From CALCCV01 sp964388665 (GTDB taxonomy: Bacteria > Bdellovibrionota > Bdellovibrionia > Bdellovibrionales > Bdellovibrionaceae), in the NCBI GenBank assembly GCA_964388665.1, contig CAYMBJ010000012.1:1-64000 (forward strand): a stretch of 64,000 nucleotides of DNA, given 5' to 3'. Shown piece by piece: positions 9,874-19,380 of this stretch; the stretch's first letter is position 1; each line of letters begins with the position of its first letter. Under the pieces are notes generated by a model. That model ran no database searches. It was not told where the DNA came from and saw only the letters and a program-made list of their open reading frames with translations. The position numbers were made by a program, and so were the translations under genes.

Positions 9874-12800
9874 TTGAGAGATTTATTGAATTTTCTTGAT
9901 AAGCCAAAAGATCCACTTTCTTTTGATGCGGTCAGGGTTTCATTAGCGGCCCCTGAAATGATTAGGAATTGGTCCTTCGGTGAAGTCAAAAAGCCAGAAA
10001 CAATAAATTATCGAACTTTTAAGCCAGAGCGTGATGGTCTTTTTTGTGCCAAAATATTTGGTCCAATTAAGGATTACGAGTGCCTTTGTGGAAAATACAA
10101 GCGCATGAAATATCGTGGCGTCATCTGTGAAAAATGCGGCGTGGAAGTCACACAAAGCAAAGTGCGACGTGAAAGGCTCGGGCACATCGAATTGGCTAGT
10201 CCCGTAGCTCATATTTGGTTTTTACGATCCCTGCCATCTCGTATCGGCAATATTCTCAATCTGTCTCTCAAAGACGTCGAACGCGTTCTTTATTGCGATG
10301 CCTATGTTGTTGTGGACCCAATGGAAACCAACCTTCAAGAGAGTCAAGTCTTGGGCGAAGAGGCCTATCAAGCGGCGCTCACTGAGTTTGGTCCAAATTT
10401 TAAGGCCGGCATGGGCGGCGAAGCTGTTCGTGATCTTCTTCGTAAGATTGATCCAGAGTATTTATCTAAAAAACTTCGCCTTGAGCTAAAAGACGCTAAG
10501 TCTGATGCTGCTATAAAAAAGATCTCAAAGCGTCTTAAGGTGGTTGAGGCCTTCAAAGGTTCAATCAACAAACCTGAGTGGATGATGCTTGAGGCCTTGC
10601 CCGTTCTACCTCCTGATCTGCGCCCTTTGGTGCCATTGGATGGAGGCCGTTTTGCGACTTCAGATCTGAATGATCTCTATCGTCGTGTTATCAATAGAAA
10701 CAATCGTCTTAAGCGCCTTCAGGAGCTGAATGCTCCAGATATTATTATCCGAAATGAAAAGCGAATGTTGCAGGAGGCGGTCGACGCGCTCTTGGACAAC
10801 GGTCGTCGTGGCCGAACGATCACAGGTGCGAATAAGCGACCTCTGCGATCTTTGAGTGACATGCTCAAGGGTAAGCAAGGTCGTTTCCGACAAAACTTGT
10901 TGGGTAAGCGCGTGGATTACTCGGGTCGATCTGTAATTGTCGTTGGCCCATATTTGAAATTACATCAGTGTGGCCTTCCTAAAAAGATGGCTCTCGAGCT
11001 TTTCAAGCCGTTTGTTTATAACAAACTTGAGGAGCAGGGATTTGCGACGACGATAAAGCAAGCTAAAAAGTTAGTTGAGCAAGAAACCGTTGAGGTCTGG
11101 GATATTTTGTCAGACGTGGTCAAAGAGCATCCCGTATGTCTGAACCGAGCGCCGACTCTACATCGTTTAGGTATTCAAGCTTTTGAGCCCGTACTACATG
11201 AAGGAAAAGCAATTCAGTTGCATCCTTTAGTTTGTACTGCGTTCAATGCAGATTTCGATGGTGATCAGATGGCTGTCCATGTGCCGCTTTCCATTGAGGC
11301 TCAAGTGGAAGCTCGCGTTCTCATGATGTCCACAAATAATATTCTTTCTCCAGCAAGTGGTAAGCCAATTATCAATCCATCACAGGATATTGTTCTCGGC
11401 TTGTATTGGATGACAAGAATTCGTCCTAATGCTAAGGGGGCTGGCAAAACTTTCTCCTCTTTGGCAGAGGCACAATATGCCTATGAAGCTGGAATTGTAG
11501 ATCTACAGGCCAGCTGTAAGGTAAGGCTTCACGGGAAAGTGGTTGATACCACAGTTGGTCGCGCCATCTTGAGCGACATTGTTCCTCGTGAGGTTCCATT
11601 TTCTGAAGTGAATGTGGTCATGAACAAAAAGACCATTGCAGGTTTGATCGATAAAACATTCCGCTTGGCTGGAGCCAAGGCCTGTTGCTTGTTGGCAGAT
11701 AAGATCATGGAATATGGTTTTCGGTATTCCACTTTAGCAGGTATGTCGATCTGTGTAGATGACATGGTGATTCCAGAGTCAAAAGTTCGTCACATTGACG
11801 ATGCGAAGGCTCAGGTCCAGGAAGTTCAGTCGCAGTATGATGAGGGTCTAATTACAGAGCGGGAGCGCTACAACAAAGTTATCGATATCTGGGCGCAGAC
11901 AAGTGATAAGGTCGCCAAGGACATGATGAACCAAATTGAAAAGCAAAAGTTCATCATTGATGGCAAAGAGACAATCATGCCATCTTTCAATCCGATTTTC
12001 ATTATGGCCGACTCTGGAGCTCGAGGTTCTGCGAATCAGATTCGTCAGTTGGGTGCAATGCGCGGACTCATGGCCAAGCCAAGTGGTGCCATCATCGAAA
12101 CCCCCATTCAAGCGAACTTTCGTGAAGGTCTAAACGTAACAGAATACTTCATTTCTACTCACGGAGCCCGCAAAGGCTTGGCAGATACAGCGCTGAAGAC
12201 TGCAAACTCTGGTTATTTGACACGAAGATTGGTTGACGTTGCACAAGACGTCGTCGTGACAGAAATGGATTGCGGTTCTGAGGATGGACTTGAAATCGCC
12301 GCAATTTATGAAGCGGGCGAAATGGTCAAACCCGTTGGCGAGAGAATTTTGGGACGAACTGCGCTTAAAGATATCGTTGATCCCACAACACAAAAAGTGA
12401 TTGTTGCTAAAGGTAAAGAAGTTGAAGAGAATGATGTTCTACTTATTGACTCACTTGGAATCGATAAAGTTGAGATTCGCTCGGCACTTGTTTGCCAGAC
12501 TTTGCGCGGAGTTTGTGTTCGCTGTTATGGTCGCGACCTCTCGAGAGGTGCGACGGTCAACTTGGGCGAGACTGTGGGAATCATTGCCGCGCAATCCATC
12601 GGTGAGCCGGGAACCCAGTTGACGATGCGAACTTTCCACGTGGGTGGAGCGGCTTCCAAGTCGGTTGAAGAGTCTGTTCACTCGTCGCGCTACGATGGAA
12701 CCCTCAAATTGCAAAATGTTCAATACGTTGAAAATCGAAATGGAAAGCTCACCGTAATCAATCGTAACGGAGAGGGAATTGTTCACGATGAAACTGGACG

Positions 12801-13998
12801 TGAGCGTGAGAGATTTAGAATTCTTTATGGAACCATTTTGCACTTCAAAGATGGCGACAAGGTCACAAAGGGCACTATGATCGGTGAATGGGATCCTTAT
12901 GCGATTCCGATCATTGCTGAAGTGTCTTCAAAAATTCAGTATCACGACATTAAGGAAGGTTTGACCATGCAAGAGCAGGTCGATTCCGTGACTGGATTTG
13001 CGACCAAAGTGATAATGGAGACGAAGTCTTCTGATGTAAAACCAATGGTCTATTTGGTGAACGACGCAGGTGAGCCCATTAACTTGCCAGGGCGAGATGC
13101 ACCGGCTCGATACTTGATCCCAGTGGGAGCGCAGTTGTTGGTGTCGGATGGGCAAGATGTTCATGCTGGTGACCTCATTGCAAAGATGCATCGTGAGGCC
13201 TCAAAAACTGGTGATATCACAGGTGGTTTGCCACGTGTTGCCGAGCTCTTTGAAGCTCGAAAGCCAAAAGAAGCGGCCATTATTTCTGAGATCGACGGCT
13301 ATGTGTCTTTCGGTAAGGATGTTAAGGGCAAGCAGCGCGTGATTGTCACTCCTGATGTGGGTGACCAGCGCGAATACCTGATTCCAAAGGGTAAACATGT
13401 TGGTGTTCGTGAAGGCGAGTATGTTCGACCTGGCGAGCCGCTTATGGACGGTCCGACAAATCCGCATGACATTCTTGCTGTGCTTGGCGAAAAGGCGCTT
13501 GCATTTTACTTAACGAACGAGATTCAAGACGTTTATCGATTGCAAGGTGTGAGTATTAACGATAAGCACATCGAAGTAATTGTGCGTCAAATGTTGCGAA
13601 AAGCGGAAATCGTTGACCCAGGAGATACCCGGTTCTTGGCTGGTGAGCAGGTTGAGAAGGCCGCTCTCGAGGAAGAGAATCGAATAGTAAAGAGCGAGGG
13701 TGGCGTGATTGCGACATTTAAGCCATTGCTACTCGGTATCACGAAGGTTTCCTTGTCGACAGACAGCTGGATCTCTGCGGCATCTTTCCAGGAGACTACA
13801 AAGGTATTGACAGAGGCTGCGATAAACTCTCGTACGGATCAGCTTCGCGGACTAAAGGAAAACATTATTATGGGCAGATTGATCCCAGCGGGAACAGGGT
13901 TGACATCCTACAAACGTTGGAAGGTTGTGGTTCATGAGGACGAAGATACGCCTTCAATGACCTTACCGGGAATGTCTGTTCCGATGCATAGAAATTGA
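9874..13998 (+). CDS. rpoC: DNA-directed RNA polymerase beta' subunit
   Basis: Catalytic subunit, 1374 aa. The N-terminal zinc site is C70-x-C72...C85-x2-C88. The active-site loop NADFDGDQM places the three magnesium-binding Asp at 460, 462 and 464. A second cysteine set lies near 800 and 874-884 (CQTLRGVCVRCYG). The start is TTG after AGAGGTGAC; no ATG fits the family N-terminus MRDLLNF. It is cotranscribed with rpoB. Confidence 0.98.
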   Translation: MRDLLNFLDKPKDPLSFDAVRVSLAAPEMIRNWSFGEVKKPETINYRTFKPERDGLFCAKIFGPIKDYECLCGKYKRMKYRGVICEKCGVEVTQSKVRRERLGHIELASPVAHIWFLRSLPSRIGNILNLSLKDVERVLYCDAYVVVDPMETNLQESQVLGEEAYQAALTEFGPNFKAGMGGEAVRDLLRKIDPEYLSKKLRLELKDAKSDAAIKKISKRLKVVEAFKGSINKPEWMMLEALPVLPPDLRPLVPLDGGRFATSDLNDLYRRVINRNNRLKRLQELNAPDIIIRNEKRMLQEAVDALLDNGRRGRTITGANKRPLRSLSDMLKGKQGRFRQNLLGKRVDYSGRSVIVVGPYLKLHQCGLPKKMALELFKPFVYNKLEEQGFATTIKQAKKLVEQETVEVWDILSDVVKEHPVCLNRAPTLHRLGIQAFEPVLHEGKAIQLHPLVCTAFNADFDGDQMAVHVPLSIEAQVEARVLMMSTNNILSPASGKPIINPSQDIVLGLYWMTRIRPNAKGAGKTFSSLAEAQYAYEAGIVDLQASCKVRLHGKVVDTTVGRAILSDIVPREVPFSEVNVVMNKKTIAGLIDKTFRLAGAKACCLLADKIMEYGFRYSTLAGMSICVDDMVIPESKVRHIDDAKAQVQEVQSQYDEGLITERERYNKVIDIWAQTSDKVAKDMMNQIEKQKFIIDGKETIMPSFNPIFIMADSGARGSANQIRQLGAMRGLMAKPSGAIIETPIQANFREGLNVTEYFISTHGARKGLADTALKTANSGYLTRRLVDVAQDVVVTEMDCGSEDGLEIAAIYEAGEMVKPVGERILGRTALKDIVDPTTQKVIVAKGKEVEENDVLLIDSLGIDKVEIRSALVCQTLRGVCVRCYGRDLSRGATVNLGETVGIIAAQSIGEPGTQLTMRTFHVGGAASKSVEESVHSSRYDGTLKLQNVQYVENRNGKLTVINRNGEGIVHDETGRERERFRILYGTILHFKDGDKVTKGTMIGEWDPYAIPIIAEVSSKIQYHDIKEGLTMQEQVDSVTGFATKVIMETKSSDVKPMVYLVNDAGEPINLPGRDAPARYLIPVGAQLLVSDGQDVHAGDLIAKMHREASKTGDITGGLPRVAELFEARKPKEAAIISEIDGYVSFGKDVKGKQRVIVTPDVGDQREYLIPKGKHVGVREGEYVRPGEPLMDGPTNPHDILAVLGEKALAFYLTNEIQDVYRLQGVSINDKHIEVIVRQMLRKAEIVDPGDTRFLAGEQVEKAALEEENRIVKSEGGVIATFKPLLLGITKVSLSTDSWISAASFQETTKVLTEAAINSRTDQLRGLKENIIMGRLIPAGTGLTSYKRWKVVVHEDEDTPSMTLPGMSVPMHRN

Positions 13999-14024
13999 TA
14001 TTTGAGATACATTGAGATCGTTGT

Positions 14025-14068
14025 TGACCCAGGGATGCGCCTAATATAAAGATCGGCGTTCTGGGTCA
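14025..14068 (+). promoter_or_regulatory. Inverted repeat in rpsL leader
   Basis: TGACCCAG (14025-14032) and CTGGGTCA (14061-14068) form a perfect 8-bp inverted repeat with a 28-nt loop in the 90-nt rpoC-rpsL gap. No T tract follows, so it is not a simple terminator. TTGACC and a TAATATAAA stretch lie within it, but their spacing (12-15 nt) is short for a sigma-70 promoter. An mRNA regulatory fold for the str genes is possible. Confidence 0.45.
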
Positions 14069-14088
14069 GGGAAAGAAAGGATTGGCGC

Positions 14089-14463
14089 GTGCCGACAATT
14101 AATCAGTTAGTTCGAAAACAGAGAAACACTTTAAAGAATCAGACGAAGTCACCGGCTTTGGATTCGTGTCCTCAAAGAAGAGGCGTCTGTACCAGAGTCT
14201 ACACAACGACTCCTAAGAAGCCAAATTCTGCCTTGAGAAAGGTAGCTAAGGTTCGCTTGTCGAATGGCTTTGAGGTGATTTCTTATATTCCTGGCATCGG
14301 CCACAATCTTCAGGAGCACAGTGTGGTCTTGATTAGAGGTGGCAGGGTTAAGGATTTGCCGGGTGTTCGTTACCATATCGTTCGAGGAGTTTTGGATCTT
14401 CAAGGCGTGAAAGATCGCTTGAGAAGTCGCTCAAAATATGGAGCCAAGCGTCCTAAAAAGTAG
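14089..14463 (+). CDS. rpsL: 30S ribosomal protein S12
   Basis: S12 sits at the decoding centre. The 124-aa protein starts with GTG (MPTINQLVRKQR) after AAAGGATT. The loop TTPKKPNSALRK (Lys43, Lys44) and GGRVKDLPGVRYH (Lys88) carry the lysines that in the family confer streptomycin sensitivity, so a wild-type phenotype is expected. It leads the str block rpsL-rpsG-fusA. Confidence 0.97.
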   Translation: MPTINQLVRKQRNTLKNQTKSPALDSCPQRRGVCTRVYTTTPKKPNSALRKVAKVRLSNGFEVISYIPGIGHNLQEHSVVLIRGGRVKDLPGVRYHIVRGVLDLQGVKDRLRSRSKYGAKRPKK

Positions 14464-14524
14464 ACCGTCGCGCATGGACGGGTTGTGATCAATATTTGAA
14501 TTATTCTTGAGGAGTATCTGAAGA

Positions 14525-14998
14525 ATGTCTCGTAGAAAAAGAACATACAAGCGTGAAGTGATCCCAGATCCAGTTTTTAAAGATCTGGTAGTTGCTAAGT
14601 TTATAAATAAAATGATGGTGCGAGGGCAGAAAGCCACTGCCCAAAAGTTATTATATGGAGCTCTTAAAGAGCTCGAAGGCAAAGTGAACGGCGAAGAGCC
14701 GATTGCAGTTTTGAAAAAGGCTCTCGAAAATACCAAGCCGTCTATCGAAGTTCGATCTCGACGAGTGGGTGGTGCGACATATCAAGTTCCCGTGGATGTG
14801 CGACCAACTCGGAGGTTGTCATTGGCGATGCGCTGGTTGGTGGAGTACTCTCGTGATCGTGGTGAGAAGGATTTTGCAAAAAGACTTGCTGGTGAATTGT
14901 TGGATGCATTTAACAATCGTGGCAACGCCATCAAAAAGCGTGAGGATGTTCATCGCATGGCTGAAGCGAACAAAGCGTTTTCTCACTACAACTGGTAG
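14525..14998 (+). CDS. rpsG: 30S ribosomal protein S7
   Basis: Primary 16S-binding protein of the head, 157 aa, normal length. It starts MSRRKRTYKREVIPDPVF and has the conserved VRSRRVGGATYQVPVDVRP block and the C-terminal RMAEANKAFSHYNW. TTGAGGAG gives a good ribosome-binding site. It lies 61 nt after rpsL and 11 nt before fusA; S7 is the str-operon autorepressor in E. coli. Confidence 0.97.
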   Translation: MSRRKRTYKREVIPDPVFKDLVVAKFINKMMVRGQKATAQKLLYGALKELEGKVNGEEPIAVLKKALENTKPSIEVRSRRVGGATYQVPVDVRPTRRLSLAMRWLVEYSRDRGEKDFAKRLAGELLDAFNNRGNAIKKREDVHRMAEANKAFSHYNW

Positions 14999-15009
14999 TA
15001 ACCTAGCTC

Positions 15010-17115
15010 ATGGCGGTCTCAGACTCCAATGATGTTTCTGATCTTAAGTGGACCAGAAACATCGGCATCATGGCTCATATTGACGCTGGTAAGACCACAA
15101 CGTCTGAGCGGATTCTATTCTATACTGGAAAATCTCACAAAATTGGCGAAGTTCATGAAGGCAACACTGTCATGGACTGGATGGTTCAGGAACAAGAGCG
15201 TGGCATTACGATCACCTCGGCTGCAACAACCTGCTTTTGGAAAAGTCACCGAATCAACCTCATTGATACCCCTGGGCACGTGGACTTCACCATTGAAGTG
15301 GAGCGTTCACTGCGAGTTCTGGATGGAGCTGTAGCGGTGTTTGATGGAGTGAGTGGGGTCGAGCCTCAGTCCGAAACGGTTTGGCGTCAGGCAGACAAAT
15401 ATGGCGTGCCTAGAATTTGTTTCATTAACAAGATGGACAGAGTTGGCGCAGATTTTGCGACTTCAGTTGCTAGTATTCAAGAAAAACTAAATCCCAATGT
15501 CCTCATCATGCAAATTCCTATTGGCAGTGAAGATGGCTTTACTGGCGTTATCGATCTTGTTTCTGAAAAGGCGATTGTTTGGGAAGGAAATGTGCTAGGC
15601 GGAAGCTTTAATGAGGGTGAGATTCCTAGCGAAATGTTAGAGGTTTCCAAGGCCGCTCGCCAAACTCTGATTGAAAAAGTTTCTGAGCTCAATGACCAGC
15701 TTTTAGAAAAATTTCTTAATGAAGTGGAGTTGACTGTTGATGAGATCATGAGTGCAGTTCGAACAGCCACGATCAAGCGGGAAGTTTTTCCTGTATTTTG
15801 TGGATCGGCATTCAAAAATAAAGGGGTTCAGCCCCTGCTGGATGCCGTGGTGGCCTATTTGCCGAGCCCTTTAGAAGTTGCGGCCACAGAGGGGTTTGAT
15901 CCTTCAGACCCTGAAAAGGTGATCGATTGCCCTCCTGATTCCTCTTCTCCTGTTGTCGGATTAGCATTTAAGATTGCTAATGATCCATTCGCGGGAAATT
16001 TGACCTATGTGAGAGTGTATTCCGGCGTTCTCAAAGTCGGGGATCAAGTGCTCAATCCACGTGTTGCAAAAAAAGAAAGAATTCAAAAGATTGTACGAAT
16101 GCATGCGAATTCTCGGCAGGAAATTAGCGAGCTTGCAGCTGGTGATATTGGCGCCGTGGTGGGGTTGAAGTTCACGGCTACGGGTGACACTCTTTGTAGT
16201 ATTGGTCGTCCCGTAGCTCTTGAGCCAATGCAGTTCCCGGAGCCGGTGATTGCGGTTGTTGTTGAAGCGAAATCCTCAGCCGAGCAGGAAAAAATGATGA
16301 CGGGATTGCAACGACTAGAAAAAGAGGATCCGAGCTGCCGAGTTCGTATGGATCCGGAGTCAGGGCAAACTCTGCTTGAAGGCATGGGTGAGTTGCATCT
16401 TGATATTTTAACGGACCGGCTAAAGCGCGAGCACAAAGTATCAGTAAATGTGGGCCGACCACAGGTCTCCTACCGTGAGACCATAAAAGAGCCAGTCACA
16501 GGATCCTACACTTATGATCGAGAGATTGCCGGGGAAAAGCACTTTTGTAAAATTTCTTTGGCAATGGAAAAAATACCTTTTGTCGAAGGCGTAAAACTCA
16601 ATTTTAAAGTAGATCTCTCGAAAGAGTTCACCTCCGACTTGCGTTCGGCTGTGGACTCTGGGATTCGCGAAGCCTCAGAAGTGGGTCCTTTGGGTGGCTA
16701 CAATATCATCGGCGTACAAATAAATATTTCAAAAATTGAGACGGTTTTAGGTGCCAATTCAGAGATTGCATTTAAGGCGGCCTCGTCTCTAGCGGTTAGG
16801 GAGTGCTTGAAGCATGCCCAGTGTGAGCTTTTGGAGCCAATATTCAAGCTTGAAATTGTCGTTCCCGAGGACTTTCTTGGGAATGTCATCGCCGATATCA
16901 ATGGCCGTCGCGGTCGAATTTTGGGAATGAACTCAAAATCACTCGGCTTGCAAATTGTTCAGGCTGAAGCCCCGCTGGCCAACCTATTTGGCTACGCGAC
17001 AGACGTGCGAAGCGTCTCGCAGGGGCGGGCTTCTTTTGCGATGGAGTTTTCTAAATATGAAGAAGTTCCAGCAAAAGTCCGTACTGAAATTCTTCAAAAG
17101 CTTGGTAGGCTATAA
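15010..17115 (+). CDS. fusA: Elongation factor G
   Basis: The translocation GTPase, 701 aa. G1 is AHIDAGKTT (22-30), G2 lies in ERGITITSAATT, G3 is DTPGHVD, and G4 is NKMD in CFINKMDRVGADF. Domains III-V follow, ending in EVPAKVRTEILQKLG. The sequence MGELHLDIL and GRPQVSYRE mark domains III/IV. It follows rpsG closely and has no strong Shine-Dalgarno, suggesting translational coupling. Confidence 0.98.
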   Translation: MAVSDSNDVSDLKWTRNIGIMAHIDAGKTTTSERILFYTGKSHKIGEVHEGNTVMDWMVQEQERGITITSAATTCFWKSHRINLIDTPGHVDFTIEVERSLRVLDGAVAVFDGVSGVEPQSETVWRQADKYGVPRICFINKMDRVGADFATSVASIQEKLNPNVLIMQIPIGSEDGFTGVIDLVSEKAIVWEGNVLGGSFNEGEIPSEMLEVSKAARQTLIEKVSELNDQLLEKFLNEVELTVDEIMSAVRTATIKREVFPVFCGSAFKNKGVQPLLDAVVAYLPSPLEVAATEGFDPSDPEKVIDCPPDSSSPVVGLAFKIANDPFAGNLTYVRVYSGVLKVGDQVLNPRVAKKERIQKIVRMHANSRQEISELAAGDIGAVVGLKFTATGDTLCSIGRPVALEPMQFPEPVIAVVVEAKSSAEQEKMMTGLQRLEKEDPSCRVRMDPESGQTLLEGMGELHLDILTDRLKREHKVSVNVGRPQVSYRETIKEPVTGSYTYDREIAGEKHFCKISLAMEKIPFVEGVKLNFKVDLSKEFTSDLRSAVDSGIREASEVGPLGGYNIIGVQINISKIETVLGANSEIAFKAASSLAVRECLKHAQCELLEPIFKLEIVVPEDFLGNVIADINGRRGRILGMNSKSLGLQIVQAEAPLANLFGYATDVRSVSQGRASFAMEFSKYEEVPAKVRTEILQKLGRL

Positions 17116-17449
17116 GCCAATAATCTGTCGATTGGACCAATGGGTGCGGCCGATAATGGGCATCTCGTCCCTCCGGTTGACTGCCCTTCATGTAAAAGAT
17201 TTCGCGCTGTGCGAAATGTCCTTCTTTTCTCTGAATTTTCCTTTGACATTGAATGTGACCTCCTACATTGTTGGTCGCTCGATCGTTATTGCTACAGAAG
17301 CAGCTGCCGACATGGTTTTAGACAGTATTTTTGAATAGAAATGTTCAAGAAACCATGGGGTCAGAAAGTTCAAAATCAAATCTCCAAGATTATTTTTGAG
17401 CAGCCAGCTTTGATGGGCAGATGAGTGGATACTAAAAAGTGAGAGGTAT
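17116..17449 (+). other. fusA-rpsJ gap, no supported gene
   Basis: 334 nt where many bacteria carry tuf. I see no EF-Tu remnant in any frame. A 64-codon frame (17140-17334, containing CPSCKRF) has no convincing ribosome-binding site or family. TTGACA (17243-17248) with TACATT (17264-17269, spacer 15) is a weak candidate promoter for the S10 genes. The rpsJ Shine-Dalgarno GAGAGGT is at the 3' end. Confidence 0.4.
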
Positions 17450-17767
17450 ATGCAGAGCCAAAAGATTCGCATTCGCTTGAAGGCGTTTGATCATAAGTTA
17501 TTAGATCAGTCGACCAAAGAAATTGTTGATACTGCCCGTAGAACTGGGGCCAGGGTAGCGGGGCCAATTCCTCTTCCCACGCGCATTAATAGATTTACTG
17601 TGTTGAGGTCTCCTCACGTGGATAAAAAATCGCGTGAGCAGTTTGAGATTCGAACTCATAAGAGAATGTTGGATATATTAGAGCCCACGCAGCAAACCAT
17701 TGATCAGCTTATGAAGCTAGATCTAAGCGCTGGGGTGGATGTTGAGATTAAGTTATCTGCAATTTGA
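17450..17767 (+). CDS. rpsJ: 30S ribosomal protein S10
   Basis: S10 is a head protein and also NusE in antitermination. The 105-aa product has KIRIRLKAFDHKLLD at the start, the loop GPIPLPTRINRFTVLRSPHV, and the family end LSAGVDVEIKL. It opens the S10 block; rplC follows after 13 nt. GAGAGGT is three bases before the ATG. Confidence 0.97.
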   Translation: MQSQKIRIRLKAFDHKLLDQSTKEIVDTARRTGARVAGPIPLPTRINRFTVLRSPHVDKKSREQFEIRTHKRMLDILEPTQQTIDQLMKLDLSAGVDVEIKLSAI

Positions 17768-17780
17768 ATCGTGAGGAATT

Positions 17781-18461
17781 ATGTCTGAAGTCGAAGAAAC
17801 TACAGAAAATTTAACTGAAGCAGCAACAAGCTCGGGTCTTAAGTTGCAAGGTCTATTCGCCTACAAAGAGGGAATGTCGACCATCTACAACGACCTAGGT
17901 GAGGCTGTTCCTGTGACTGTTTTGCGTTACGAGCCATGCTTTGTATCGCAGTTGAAAACCAAAGAGAAAGACGGCTACAGTGCCGTGCAAATCTCTTGTG
18001 TTTCGAATAGAAAAAAGAAAAATGACAAGGCGATTTTAGGTCACTTAAAAAAGGCCGGCTTAGAATCGACAAAGCTGACGCGCGAGATTCGTCAAGCGGC
18101 AACGGATGGGCTTACGCTCGGAGCGGCTGTCTCTATTGAATCCCTAGCAAAAGGGGACAAGGTCAAAATCACGGCCAAATCAAAGGGTCATGGCTTTCAG
18201 GGTTCGGTGCGGCGTTGGGGATTTGCAGGAGGGCCTGCCTCTCACGGTTCTAAGTTTCATCGTCAGCCTGGATCCAGCGGAAATAGAACATGGCCGGGTC
18301 GCGTGATGCCAGGAAAGAAGTTTCCAGGTCACTGGGGTGACGAGAGTGTCACAGTTAAGAATGTTGAGATTGTGGACGTCATCGCTGGAGAGAGCGTTGT
18401 TTTGGTTCGCGGACCAATTCCAGGTGGCCGAAATACTCTAGTAAAGTTAGTGAGAGAGTAG
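17781..18461 (+). CDS. rplC: 50S ribosomal protein L3
   Basis: Early-assembly protein close to the peptidyl-transferase centre, 226 aa. The body runs from LFAYKEGMSTIYNDLGEAVPVT to the C-terminus and contains KSKGHGFQGSVRRWGF and HGSKFHRQPGSSG. It carries about 20 extra N-terminal residues rich in Glu and Thr (MSEVEETTENLTEAATSS) before the usual L3 start. The annotated ATG has the only plausible Shine-Dalgarno (GTGAGGA), so the extension is probably real. Confidence 0.96.
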   Translation: MSEVEETTENLTEAATSSGLKLQGLFAYKEGMSTIYNDLGEAVPVTVLRYEPCFVSQLKTKEKDGYSAVQISCVSNRKKKNDKAILGHLKKAGLESTKLTREIRQAATDGLTLGAAVSIESLAKGDKVKITAKSKGHGFQGSVRRWGFAGGPASHGSKFHRQPGSSGNRTWPGRVMPGKKFPGHWGDESVTVKNVEIVDVIAGESVVLVRGPIPGGRNTLVKLVRE

Positions 18462-18467
18462 GAATTT

Positions 18468-19103
18468 ATGAGTACAGTTGATGTATTGAGTTGGGAAAAG
18501 AAAAAAGTAAGCACGCTCACTTTACCTGAAGATGTCTTCGAAGTACCGGTTAAAGAAGAGCTGTTGCATTTGGCTGTTAAGTGGCAATTGGCAAAGAGAC
18601 GCCAGGGCACTCACATGACAAAGACCAAAGGTTTGGTCAGCGGCGGCGGCAAAAAGCCTTTTAAGCAAAAAGGCACTGGTAACGCGCGACAGGGTTCGTC
18701 TCGATCGCCCCTCATGCCTGGCGGCGGAACGACTTTTGGTCCCGAACCAAGATCCTATGAGTTCAGTCTACCTAAAAAAGTACGTCGATTGATGTTGTCA
18801 ATGGCGCTTTCGCATTTGAATAAAGAAGGTCGACTCTTTGTAGTTGATAAAGTGCATTCGGACGCGGGCAAAACAAAGGCTTATGCGGCTAATTTCAAGA
18901 GCTTCGGAATTGACAAGTGCTTGGTGATTGATGGTGAAGTTCACGACCAAACAAAAAGAGCCATCAAAAACCTTCAAAGTTACAAATATGTTCCTGTGAT
19001 CGGTGCCAATGTTTTTGATATTCTGAAATACGATAGCGTTATTTTAGATAAGAATGCTGTAGATATGTTGGTTTCGCGATGCAGAAGAGAAGGTGTTCAA
19101 TGA
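18468..19103 (+). CDS. rplD: 50S ribosomal protein L4
   Basis: Lines the exit tunnel; in E. coli it also represses the S10 operon. The 211-aa protein has the tunnel loop KQKGTGNARQGSSRSPLMPGGG and the C-terminal Rossmann-like part ending in SRCRREGVQ. It starts 6 nt after rplC with AGGAATTT upstream and overlaps rplW by 4 nt. Confidence 0.97.
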   Translation: MSTVDVLSWEKKKVSTLTLPEDVFEVPVKEELLHLAVKWQLAKRRQGTHMTKTKGLVSGGGKKPFKQKGTGNARQGSSRSPLMPGGGTTFGPEPRSYEFSLPKKVRRLMLSMALSHLNKEGRLFVVDKVHSDAGKTKAYAANFKSFGIDKCLVIDGEVHDQTKRAIKNLQSYKYVPVIGANVFDILKYDSVILDKNAVDMLVSRCRREGVQ

Positions 19104-19378
19104 TTCAGGTTATTAAAGAGCCCATTGTGACGGAAAAAAATGCTGTGTTGAATGAGATGGGGATATACGTCTTTAAAGTGGATCTTCGATCTTCAAAATT
19201 GGATATCAAAGCAGCTGTTGAGAAGAATTTTGGAGTTAAGGTACAGCGAATCACTACGGCCATTTGCAGAGGCAGATCAAAAGCGAACAAGTTTGGTCAT
19301 ACGAAGGTCCCTTACTGGAAAAAAGCGATGGTCAAATTAAAAGAGGGCGAAAAGATCTCTTTATTTGAGGGAGTATAA
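19100..19378 (+). CDS. rplW: 50S ribosomal protein L23
   Basis: L23 sits at the tunnel exit and docks SRP and trigger factor. The 92-aa product begins MIQVIKEPIVTEKN. The start ATG overlaps the rplD stop as ATGA, with AGAAGG upstream. A longer frame from 19079 would run into rplD without its own signal. rplB follows after 2 nt. Confidence 0.96.
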   Translation: MIQVIKEPIVTEKNAVLNEMGIYVFKVDLRSSKLDIKAAVEKNFGVKVQRITTAICRGRSKANKFGHTKVPYWKKAMVKLKEGEKISLFEGV

Positions 19379-19380
19379 TT

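Noticed and set aside
17148..17155. GCCGATAA resembling a sigma-28 -10 after fusA
   Set aside because: No -35-like sequence at 10-12 nt upstream, so it is probably chance.
17140..17334. 64-codon frame with a CPSC motif between fusA and rpsJ
   Set aside because: No clear ribosome-binding site, atypical composition and no family match; an overlapping frame out of fusA covers the same DNA.
17116..17449. Possible remnant of a second tuf gene
   Set aside because: None of the frames shows EF-Tu C-terminal motifs such as GAGVV or RFAIREGGRTVG.
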